Positions 1-5,249 of a stretch of DNA of 5,249 nt are shown here, one piece after another; position 1 is the first letter of the stretch, and every line of letters begins with the position of its first letter. The DNA lies in NCBI GenBank assembly GCA_964425745.1, contig CAYRNW010000045.1, positions 1 through 5,249 on the forward strand, written 5' to 3'. This stretch comes from CALCNS01 sp964425745. GTDB lineage: Bacteria > Bacillota > JAAYKD01. The notes under the pieces are model-generated. The model was not told where the DNA came from. It was given only the letters and a program-made list of their open reading frames with translations, and made no database searches. The translations under genes and the position numbers were made by a program.

Positions 1-52
1 AGACTCTGCAAACATCTCTCATATACTCATATGTTAAAATGTCTTCTTTCAC
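1..52 (-). CDS. 5' end of an unidentified gene, cut by the left edge
   Basis: A GTG codon at 52..50 is preceded by a perfect AGGAGG (59-64 on the plus-strand numbering) with a 6-base spacer. The frame stays open to the window edge and gives the N-terminus M-K-E-D-I-L-T-Y-E-Y-M-R-D-V-C-R-V. That is too short to assign a family. The spacing and strength of the ribosome binding site are as good as those of the other genes here, so a real gene start is likely. It lies 98 bases after the stop of the nucleotidyltransferase gene on the same strand, with no convincing terminator between, so it may be read from the same operon. Function unknown. Confidence 0.6.
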   Translation of the reverse strand, partial: MKEDILTYEYMRDVCRV

Positions 53-150
53 TTGACACCTCCTGAAAATAAAGAATAAACATATACAAGCAAGAGTTCG
101 TGCGCGATTTTCACGACGAAAACACTTACGCTACCGTTATGAAGATTTGT

Positions 151-903
151 CTACGAGAAAATAGTCTTCAAAATCGCCAACATTTCGTCAAGGGTAATCC
201 CTCTAATACCTAATCCTTCAAGATGGGGATTGTCAACCTTAATCTGCTCAATGAAGCGAGTAATGTCCTCTTGAATTTCGTCTACAACCTTAAGCTTACT
301 TGAAGGTGAAACATTAGCAAGAAGCCTGAAGACATCGTTTTTATGTTTTTTGATATTATTGGAATCGATATTTTCTCCGAACTCTTTTCTCTCTTTCAAA
401 TCTAGATAAGCTTTGATCTTAAATAAAATGACTGTCTCAATTCCAAGAATTGAGTAGCCATCTAAAATGCGTTTCCCATTTATCAATAAACTATAATAGA
501 CATCATTGAGTAGTATTGCAGATAAACTTACAATACTATCATCTATATGAATCGGAGTTAATCCAGTATCGAATTTCAACTCGAGATTGTCTGGCATCCT
601 GCTAAAAAGTTCAATCATTTTAGGGAAAGATGAATCCTTTGGATTTCGAAAACGATAAAACTGATTCTTTCTTTCGCTCTTCTCACGATGTTCATAGCCA
701 CCAGCTTCAACAAATTTCCAAAAATATTCACCAAAAGACTTGTCAAGTGCTTCTACAACGAGCACTACATCCAAATCTTTAGTAGCTCGAAAAGGTGCCC
801 CTAGTTCATCCATTAGAATATCACAAGCCGTTCCGCCAATGAAAACATATTGGCTTGTGAAGTCTTTAAAATACTCACGAAACCTCTCTATTCCATGTAC
901 CAT
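151..903 (-). CDS. AbiEii-like nucleotidyltransferase (type IV toxin homologue)
   Basis: The 250-residue protein has the layout of the DNA polymerase beta-like nucleotidyltransferases of the AbiEii/AbiGii toxin group. Seen: the G23-G24-T-A motif after a short beta strand, then R39-A-T-K-D43-L-D45, the usual metal-binding D-x-D pair, and a possible third acidic residue in I-E98-L-F. In the second half comes F-K-I-K-A-Y-L-D-L-K-E-R (161-172), followed by a charged stretch ending in K-K-H-K-N-D (185-190), corresponding to the basic and acidic motifs late in AbiEii proteins. Known for the family: characterised AbiEii/MenA-type toxins are nucleotidyltransferases, some of which add nucleotides to tRNA acceptor ends and stop translation. 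A similar cytoplasmic role is inferred; the substrate cannot be read here. The ATG at 903 follows a GAGGTGA Shine-Dalgarno and lies inside the end of the AbiEi-like gene (16-base overlap), implying translational coupling. No frameshift or missing core motif is apparent. Non-toxin nucleotidyltransferases share these motifs; the AbiEi-like partner makes the toxin reading the better one. Confidence 0.78.
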   Translation of the reverse strand: MVHGIERFREYFKDFTSQYVFIGGTACDILMDELGAPFRATKDLDVVLVVEALDKSFGEYFWKFVEAGGYEHREKSERKNQFYRFRNPKDSSFPKMIELFSRMPDNLELKFDTGLTPIHIDDSIVSLSAILLNDVYYSLLINGKRILDGYSILGIETVILFKIKAYLDLKERKEFGENIDSNNIKKHKNDVFRLLANVSPSSKLKVVDEIQEDITRFIEQIKVDNPHLEGLGIRGITLDEMLAILKTIFS

Positions 904-1865
904 GGCTCACCTCGCAAGACCTCTAGAAGTGCTTGCTCAACCCTTTCATCGGCTTTTTCCTTCAAAGATGCATACAATGAAGCCAAATCAACCTGATGTA
1001 TACTAGCAAATTGTCTAGGATCATAATCCCAAACTTCAACCTCCACTAGCTCTTGGTCTCTTATAAGTTCAGAATCTTTTATGGTCTCAATCTTTTCGGT
1101 CTTCAGCCGATTTCGATCTATTGCCACGACTCGATTTCTGGGCGGGTTTATCATAGATAAATCTGCGAGCGCATTCAGTCCAGCAATCAATGCACCTAAC
1201 GGTATTGTTTTTGTATAAACAAGTTTCTTGACCGGTGTTTTCAAATAATCCTTCCCCCATTTAAAATAATCCGGATCAGGAATTCTTCTATATTCCTTAC
1301 TACGACCAGTTTTACCCCCTGTTTGATACGTTATAAGATTTGTATTATAAAGCTCATTCAACGCTCGAGAAGCAGTCATTTTGTTAAATCTCAATTTCTC
1401 TGCTAACACATTTATATTTACAACTTCGTCCTTATTATATAAGAAATACAAATATGCAACCTGTGCCGGTGTTGAAAAACGGTTCATTTTTCCTTCAACT
1501 TGCTTTTCTACTTTCTTTAAATCCAAACCTAAAAAAGGCATATACATCTGCCCGTCTTCGATAAGAAAAGCAATCTTATTTTCAATTAATTTTTTTCTTT
1601 TGTACCTAGAAATCTCTTTATATAGCAGCACAATATCACGATTCGTTACGTTCGCGACTTGCTTCATATGTTTTTCAAGTTGATCGAAGCTTACTTGGAT
1701 ATCCAAAACCTCCATGAGAAGTTGCTGTTTATCAAGTATCTTCATCTCATAAAAATTATAGCTATTTCTTAAAAAAGGCGGTAAATCATTACTCTTGACC
1801 CAAGGCATAATCAGTATGTTATCGTCGATATTCTCCCTTAGATAAACTTCAACATCTCTAATCAT
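888..1865 (-). CDS. AbiEi-like winged-helix regulator / antitoxin
   Basis: With ATG at 1865 the product is 325 residues. A frame-extending GTG at 1874 lies inside the AGGAGGTGG Shine-Dalgarno (AGGAGG at 1879..1874) and cannot use it, whereas the ATG is 8 bases beyond it. Numbering below counts from that GTG (three residues more). Residues about 132-197 are a winged helix-turn-helix: an A-Q-V-A-Y-L-Y-F-L helix, then V-L-A-E-K-L-R-F-N-K-M-T-A-S-R-A-L-N-E-L as helix-turn-helix, then a basic wing (G-G-K-T-G-R-S-K-E-Y-R-R). The C-terminal part has P-L-G-A-L-I-A-G-L-N-A-L-A-D-L-S-M (225-241) followed by V-V-A-I-D, resembling the core of AbiEi antitoxins. It ends with an acidic E-V-W-D-Y-D-P segment and D-E-R-V-E-Q-A-L. 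Known AbiEi proteins neutralise AbiEii and repress their own promoter; both roles are inferred here from homology, the overlapping toxin gene and the operator upstream. Unusual: about 130 residues precede the winged helix, whereas classical AbiEi starts with it. A plain MarR-like regulator is the alternative. Confidence 0.7.
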   Translation of the reverse strand: MIRDVEVYLRENIDDNILIMPWVKSNDLPPFLRNSYNFYEMKILDKQQLLMEVLDIQVSFDQLEKHMKQVANVTNRDIVLLYKEISRYKRKKLIENKIAFLIEDGQMYMPFLGLDLKKVEKQVEGKMNRFSTPAQVAYLYFLYNKDEVVNINVLAEKLRFNKMTASRALNELYNTNLITYQTGGKTGRSKEYRRIPDPDYFKWGKDYLKTPVKKLVYTKTIPLGALIAGLNALADLSMINPPRNRVVAIDRNRLKTEKIETIKDSELIRDQELVEVEVWDYDPRQFASIHQVDLASLYASLKEKADERVEQALLEVLRGEPWYME

Positions 1866-1873
1866 GGAAGCCA

Positions 1874-1879
1874 CCTCCT
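1874..1879 (-). promoter_or_regulatory. Shine-Dalgarno that fixes the AbiEi-like start
   Basis: The minus strand reads AGGAGG here, followed by T-G-G-C-T-T-C-C and ATG at 1865. The 8-base spacer is ideal. The alternative GTG at 1874 shares its first base with the last G of the AGGAGG, so it has no spacer and is very unlikely to be the start. Confidence 0.85.
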
Positions 1880-1946
1880 AATGTAACACATTTCGTTTAC
1901 AATATAACACCTTTACTGTTACATTGCAAGCTAAAACTGTTATATT
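1880..1946. promoter_or_regulatory. Four-half-site symmetric operator over the AbiE-like promoter
   Basis: Four copies of the 10-mer AATRTAACAS lie here, two per orientation. Plus strand: AATGTAACAC at 1880-1889 and AATATAACAC at 1901-1910. Minus strand: AATGTAACAG at 1925-1916 and AATATAACAG at 1946-1937. Copies on each side are 21 bp apart, two helical turns, and both the inner and outer pairs centre on position 1913, giving a 67-bp dyad. The inner copies overlap the -10 and -35. The natural candidate ligand is the winged-helix AbiEi-like protein encoded directly downstream; known AbiEi proteins bind inverted repeats in their own promoter cooperatively and repress it. Binding here is inferred; the symmetry is directly visible. 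Confidence 0.8.
1901..1929 (-). promoter_or_regulatory. Sigma-A-like promoter of the AbiE-like operon
   Basis: On the minus strand a -35 TTGCAA (1929..1924) is followed after exactly 17 bases by a -10 TATATT (1906..1901). A start of transcription near 1893 would leave a leader of about 28 bases before the ATG at 1865, just enough for the Shine-Dalgarno. The two inner operator half-sites sit on these elements: one covers the -10 and the other overlaps the first bases of the -35. A protein bound to them would block RNA polymerase. No experimental data; called from spacing and consensus. Confidence 0.75.
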
Positions 1947-1976
1947 AAAACTTTTCCTCTCACAAAATAAAAACTC

Positions 1977-2068
1977 GCGCAAAAAGTTTCCTGCAGGGCG
2001 ACTTAGACCGCAGGTCTTCAGAGCCCGAAAGGATCTTTTCGTGCCTACCCGAAAGGAACTTTGAGCGC
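1977..2068. repeat. Palindrome-rich spacer with outer inverted repeat
   Basis: This stretch holds no credible gene but much internal symmetry. Outer arms GCGCAAAAAGTTTCC (1977-1991) and GGAACTTTGAGCGC (2055-2068) are imperfect inverted repeats with about one gap. Inside lie CCTGCAGG (1990-1997), a perfect 8-bp palindrome; AGACC-GCA-GGTCT (2005-2017), a 5-bp stem with 3-base loop; and CGAAAGGATCTTTTCG (2026-2041), a palindrome with one G-T pair. CCCGAAAGGA occurs twice in direct orientation, at 2024-2033 and 2048-2057. It immediately follows the stop of the peptidase remnant on the minus strand and precedes the AbiE-like promoter. It could be a transcription terminator complex of the old peptidase gene, a small repeat element or a recombination scar. 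The sequence does not decide between these. Confidence 0.45.
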
Positions 2069-2305
2069 TTATTTCAACCACCTCTTAAACCATCCGCACA
2101 GATGCTCCAACCGCTCCACCCTATGATGCGGCTACCCGCTTCTAGACAACTCATGATTCTCATTCGGGAACCGCACAAACACAGCTTCCTTCTTCAAAAA
2201 CTTCAACGCCGTAAAGAACTGCTCCGCTTGTTCAATCGGGCACCGCAAATCCTGTTCACTATGAATCAGCATCACCGGCGTCTGCACATTCTCCACATAC
2301 TCAAA
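2069..2305 (-). pseudogene. C-terminal remnant of an S9-family serine peptidase
   Basis: Translating the minus strand from about 2305 gives F-E-Y-V-E-N-V-Q-T-P-V-M-L-I-H-S-E-Q-D-L, then R-C-P-I-E-Q-A-E-Q-F-F, then V-R-F-P-N-E-N-H-E-L-S-R-S-G. These are the conserved C-terminal blocks of prolyl-oligopeptidase / acylaminoacyl-peptidase-type S9 hydrolases: the Asp in S-E-Q-D-L-R-C-P and the His in N-E-N-H-E-L are the last two members of the catalytic triad. The Ser-bearing nucleophile region and the beta-propeller are absent. Directly after S-R-S-G comes an in-frame TAG (2134..2132), where the family normally has another residue; the same frame then continues P-H-H-R-V-E-R-L-E-H-L-C-G-W-F to TAA at 2071..2069. 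The gene is therefore doubly broken, truncated and interrupted. Composition differs from its neighbour: I count 92 G+C in 2101-2280 (51%) against 21 of 60 in 2641-2700 and 26 of 60 in 3061-3120 within the helicase gene. Confidence 0.85.
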
Positions 2306-5144
2306 CACTAACGCTACCCAACAAATCGTTGGCTAACTGTTCATTTCTCAAACGAATCATAGAACAATCTTCATAATTTGGCCCTAGTAAATCATACCCG
2401 CCATACCATACCAATTTATGATCGATTATTATGAACTTGCTTGTTTGACTCTTCAAACAGACCATGTTTACCCCTTGCTCAGTGGCAAATTGTGTAACAG
2501 ATCCAAAATTTCTATACCTAGCTTCATCTACTTGAGGAGGAAAACAGATAGTGATTCGCACGCCTTCACTAATGAGCTTCGACCACTCTACGAGAAACTG
2601 CTTCAGTTTCTTGGGTGTAATACCAGAAGAAGATATAAGTATGCTTCTCTTTGCACTAGATAAATCCACATTCATTGTCGTTTCAATAAGAGAACTGCTA
2701 TCAACAAGCAAGTTCTCATTTTGAATTTCTCTCTCTTTTTGATAAGAGTAAATCAAAACATCCTCTTGCACCGAGCCAACAATACTTTGAGAATCTCGTA
2801 GATGATAACCAATCTGTTTATAGGAGTTCAATCTCTTATGAAACATCCTATCGAGCACAGGAATCAGAAAATCTACATAGTCATAAATTATGACTTCTGT
2901 TTTCCCTGAATACTTCCTATGTAATCGACCGGCATATTGAGCGACGGTTCCTTTCCAAGCAATTGGATATGCTAAAAACAAAGTGTCTAAACGAGCTTCA
3001 TCAAACCCTTCACCAATTAAACGACCAGTGGCCAATAAGACAAAACGTTGTCCAGATGTTATGCTTCTTAGTGTTTGTAAACTTTCTCGTCTTTCTCGGG
3101 TAGTGAGGGACCCAATCAGTTTCAAAACCACTAGATTCTTATCTTCATCTTTCAGCATCTTCTCCAATAAATCAATATGACTGACTCTTTCACTTAAAAC
3201 CAGTGGATTACGCCCTTGCTGGGTTGATTCAAGTATATCGGAGACAATCAATTGATTTCTTGCCTCGTTTTGACAAATTCTCTCGTAGATTTCGGAAATA
3301 TGCCATTCGGCCATAGCTTTCTCTACCGGCATCCTAGTTCTTGAAAAGCGTGGAATAACAGTATACTGCAACGCCCTTTTATTCGCTTCTACTAACGCAT
3401 CCGTTCTATAACGAATCGGTCCACAAAACATAAACATAATGGGGTGATGTTCATCTTTGCGTATAGGTGTTGCGGTTAAACCGTAAACATACTTAGCAGA
3501 GATATTCCTGAGAATTTTTGTAAAACTATCCGCTGGTACATGGTGACATTCATCAACGATAATCACACCGTATTTTTGCACTACTTCTTTTACACTCTTA
3601 TCTTTTTCAAACATAGATTGCATCAGCGCTATGTCAATTTGAAACTTCAAAGAATTCCTACCACCACCAAGTAATCCAATTGAGGAAGACTTTCTGTTCC
3701 CCTTCTTAAGAGCTTTTGACTCAATTAGTATAAATTGCTCCAGTCTAGCTTTCCACTGAATGAGTAGCTCCTTTGTATGAACCAAAACAAGTGTTGGTTG
3801 CTTTAACTCTGCTATCAGTTTGGCTGCTACGACAGTCTTGCCAAATCCTGTGGCTGCCGATAAGATTCCGCTTTCATATTTTATCATTTCATTGCAAGCG
3901 TTTGTCTGATCACTGGTTAATTCACCTTGAAACTCAACATTTATCTGGTTGTAAGTCTCTCTATTATCGCGAATTGAATAATCAATATTGTGAGCACTTA
4001 AACATTCTTCCAACTGCTTTTGTAAACCTCGAGGTAAGATTATCTTATACTCATCTTCTTCATACAACACTGACATTCTTGGTGTTCCGTAAGTCGATAA
4101 TCTCATTGCTTGCTTTCTATAAAACTCTGGGTTTGCATAGGAAGCTAATCGACGCAAAAGGACTAAGACTTGCGTTGAAATTTCACTTTTATCTATTATT
4201 ACTCCTTTATTAAGAGTAAGAGTGACCTGCTTATTGTTTCCGGTGTTTCCTCCAAAAAGAGCTCCTAGTTCAGCAACTGTTAGCAAAGGGGATATCCATT
4301 TTGGCTCTAGTTCAACCTTAATCATCCTCTGAACATCAGAGCTCGATATCTTCTTGATTTGCGAGAGATACTCCCACTGATTCTCAACAGGTTCAAGTTC
4401 GGAATTCAGGAAAACCGAGTTTCCTTTAGCACGTGCTTCTTTTTGTAATGGTAAAGCGATTAAGTTACCAAACCCGTTTTTGGTAAGTGAGTCTTGATTT
4501 GGGAACATACGATCATACGAAGAAAAGGTAATTGTAGATACTTCGTTCATAGCCAAATCAAGAATAATCGTTCCAAACTGTCGAGCTACTCCGGCTTTTA
4601 ATTCAGACTCAAAGAAAAACCAAATGTGACATCCATTCCCAGATTGTGAGCGTTCAAGATAAGCAGGTATTCCTTTTTCCTCACACACCTTGATAACACA
4701 CTTTACATCTTCTCTCCAGCTCTTTTCATCAAAGTCAATCGCTAAGAAATGACATGTGTCTTGCTTTGTTATTGGATAAACGCCTAAGACATATTTTCCA
4801 GCAAGATGTCCTCGAACTCTTGCTTCATCGAATGGCGCATAGTTAGCATTTTGGCAATCTTGGCACTTAGCAAGTGGTTTCACACAAATCCGAGGTACAA
4901 ACTCGTTTAAGCAAAAAGGAGAATAGCCCTTTTTATTACTCCATCGTTTTGCACATACTTCTGCTCTACCTCTAAAGAGTGATAAAAACAAAGCTACTTT
5001 GTCAGCATTTGTCTTTGGACTATTAACATATATATTCTCCATTGCATCAAGTTCTGCTTTAGTCTTCGCAATCTCTTGTGCAAGGTTTTCATAATCCGAG
5101 AGGAGTTGCTCATATTTCAGTTTCAACTCATTGTAATTCGCCAC
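2301..5144 (-). CDS. TOTE-type AEP primase-helicase-PLD fusion protein
   Basis: 947 residues. Residues 5-38 are a likely coiled coil. Residues about 46-250 match the archaeo-eukaryotic primase (AEP) domain described for TOTE conflict systems: Cys 78, 87, 94 and 97 suggest a zinc knuckle, A-I-D137-F-D139 the metal pair, S168-G-N-G-C-H173-I-W the S-x-H-type motif, and F-P-N-Q-D218 with G-F-G-N-L-I-A-L-P-L a late motif. A linker (about 260-405) with N-P-E-F-Y-R-K-Q-A-M leads to an SF2 helicase: A-T-G-F-G-K436-T (Walker A), D531-E-C-H (motif II), T-A-T-P (557-560), G-E-G-F-D (711-715) and Q736-x-x-G-R740-x-x-R743 (motif VI). Residues about 830-940 are phospholipase-D-like, with K903-F-I-I-I-D908, but the HKD His is Thr901 and the usual G-S-x-N is G-G-Y-D. 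ATP-driven translocation on nucleic acid is well supported; the AEP reaction and target are unknown. The GTG start at 5144 has AGGAGG 6 bases upstream. The TGA stop (2303..2301) abuts the peptidase remnant. A defence or mobile-element-conflict role is inferred from the family. Confidence 0.88.
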   Translation of the reverse strand: MANYNELKLKYEQLLSDYENLAQEIAKTKAELDAMENIYVNSPKTNADKVALFLSLFRGRAEVCAKRWSNKKGYSPFCLNEFVPRICVKPLAKCQDCQNANYAPFDEARVRGHLAGKYVLGVYPITKQDTCHFLAIDFDEKSWREDVKCVIKVCEEKGIPAYLERSQSGNGCHIWFFFESELKAGVARQFGTIILDLAMNEVSTITFSSYDRMFPNQDSLTKNGFGNLIALPLQKEARAKGNSVFLNSELEPVENQWEYLSQIKKISSSDVQRMIKVELEPKWISPLLTVAELGALFGGNTGNNKQVTLTLNKGVIIDKSEISTQVLVLLRRLASYANPEFYRKQAMRLSTYGTPRMSVLYEEDEYKIILPRGLQKQLEECLSAHNIDYSIRDNRETYNQINVEFQGELTSDQTNACNEMIKYESGILSAATGFGKTVVAAKLIAELKQPTLVLVHTKELLIQWKARLEQFILIESKALKKGNRKSSSIGLLGGGRNSLKFQIDIALMQSMFEKDKSVKEVVQKYGVIIVDECHHVPADSFTKILRNISAKYVYGLTATPIRKDEHHPIMFMFCGPIRYRTDALVEANKRALQYTVIPRFSRTRMPVEKAMAEWHISEIYERICQNEARNQLIVSDILESTQQGRNPLVLSERVSHIDLLEKMLKDEDKNLVVLKLIGSLTTRERRESLQTLRSITSGQRFVLLATGRLIGEGFDEARLDTLFLAYPIAWKGTVAQYAGRLHRKYSGKTEVIIYDYVDFLIPVLDRMFHKRLNSYKQIGYHLRDSQSIVGSVQEDVLIYSYQKEREIQNENLLVDSSSLIETTMNVDLSSAKRSILISSSGITPKKLKQFLVEWSKLISEGVRITICFPPQVDEARYRNFGSVTQFATEQGVNMVCLKSQTSKFIIIDHKLVWYGGYDLLGPNYEDCSMIRLRNEQLANDLLGSVSV

Positions 5145-5181
5145 AATCTACCTCCTTCTGCGAGTTTCACGCAAAATAATT

Positions 5182-5211
5182 AATATATTACACCTGTAAA
5201 TTACGGGTCAA
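5182..5211 (-). promoter_or_regulatory. Likely promoter of the TOTE-type helicase gene
   Basis: On the minus strand TTGACC (5211..5206) is separated by 18 bases from TATATT (5187..5182), predicting a transcript start near 5175 and a leader of about 30 bases to the GTG at 5144. The spacer contains a perfect inverted repeat TTACA-GG-TGTAA (5199..5188), suitable for a dimeric regulator. A short hairpin TGCG...CGCA (5159-5173) precedes the AGGAGG in the leader. The spacer and -10 stretch AGGTGTAATATATT resembles AGGTGTTATATT at the AbiE-like promoter. Prediction only. Confidence 0.55.
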
Positions 5212-5249
5212 AAGCCTCATCCTCACGGCCATTTAGCCACGGTTTCACG
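5201..5249 (-). CDS. Possible 3' end of an upstream gene, cut by the right edge
   Basis: One minus-strand frame is open from the window edge to TAA at 5203..5201 and would end V-K-P-W-L-N-G-R-E-D-E-A-F-D-P. The composition looks plausibly protein-coding (charged, no odd repeats), but sixteen codons prove little, another frame also stays open for part of the stretch, and no family is recognisable. If real, it would overlap the -35 of the helicase promoter, which is common in compact genomes. It could also be a remnant or non-coding DNA. Confidence 0.25.
   Translation of the reverse strand, partial: VKPWLNGREDEAFDP

Noticed and set aside
96..123. Possible hairpin (TCGTG 98-102 with CACGA 112-116) after the nucleotidyltransferase gene as a terminator
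   Set aside because: Only a 5-bp stem with a 9-base loop and no clean T-tract in the transcribed direction; too weak to call.
740..1683. Plus-strand open frames of 88 and 100 codons opposite the AbiE-like genes
   Set aside because: Antisense shadows of well-supported minus-strand genes; compositions (Ser/Thr/Pro-rich and Phe/Ser-rich) are typical of shadow frames.
1872..1874. GTG start for the AbiEi-like protein
   Set aside because: The codon overlaps the AGGAGG itself, while the in-frame ATG at 1865 has an ideal 8-base spacer.
1878..2081. Minus-strand open frame of 67 codons
   Set aside because: It runs through the end of the peptidase remnant, the palindromic block and the operator/promoter. 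Its product (Cys/Arg-rich, no family features) is not protein-like, and it has no proper ribosome binding site.
2102..2311. Plus-strand open frame of 69 codons
   Set aside because: It is the antisense shadow of the S9-peptidase remnant, which has clear homology on the minus strand. The His/Leu/Arg-rich product has no family features.
3773..4213. Plus-strand open frame of 146 codons
   Set aside because: It lies wholly inside the helicase gene on the opposite strand, where the minus frame encodes conserved linker and Walker A sequence. The product is Leu/His-rich and not family-like.
5164..5249. CRISPR repeat at the right edge
   Set aside because: Only two 8-base copies are visible at 78-bp spacing, far shorter than a CRISPR repeat, and no cas genes are seen.

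Overview
The window is from a low- to mid-GC Bacillota chromosome, probably Bacillaceae or Paenibacillaceae. The evidence is near-perfect AGGAGG ribosome binding sites, free use of GTG starts, sigma-A-type promoters and the family membership of the proteins. The genus cannot be fixed from this window. It reads as accessory (defence or genomic-island) DNA, and every supported gene is on the minus strand, so transcription runs from high to low coordinates.

Region by region, in transcription order: (a) 5145-5249 holds a sigma-A-like promoter with a 12-bp palindrome in its spacer, and possibly the last codons of an upstream gene cut by the window edge. (b) 2301-5144 is one large gene for a 947-residue fusion: coiled coil, Cys-containing archaeo-eukaryotic primase (AEP) domain of the type named in TOTE conflict systems, a linker region, an SF2 helicase and a C-terminal phospholipase-D-like domain whose HKD motif is degenerate. 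(c) 2069-2305 is a remnant of an S9-family serine peptidase (prolyl oligopeptidase / acylaminoacyl-peptidase type). It keeps the catalytic Asp and His region but has lost everything upstream and has an in-frame TAG. It begins within a few bases of the helicase stop codon, which looks like an insertion or deletion scar. (d) 1977-2068 is palindrome-rich DNA with no gene. (e) 1880-1946 is a strikingly symmetric array of four 10-bp half-sites laid over a good promoter. (f) 888-1865 and 151-903 form an overlapping two-gene operon: an AbiEi-like winged-helix protein and an AbiEii-like nucleotidyltransferase, i.e. a type IV (AbiE-like) toxin-antitoxin pair. (g) 1-52 is the start of another gene with a strong ribosome binding site, cut by the left edge.

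The AbiE-like pair is probably autoregulated: the antitoxin homologue is the natural candidate to bind the four-half-site operator, as known AbiEi proteins bind inverted repeats at their own promoter. The TOTE-type helicase is a candidate nucleic-acid-targeting defence or conflict effector. Its physical link to an abortive-infection-type pair, together with a disrupted host gene at the boundary, suggests a defence island that replaced or interrupted chromosomal DNA. Cooperation between the two modules is inference only.
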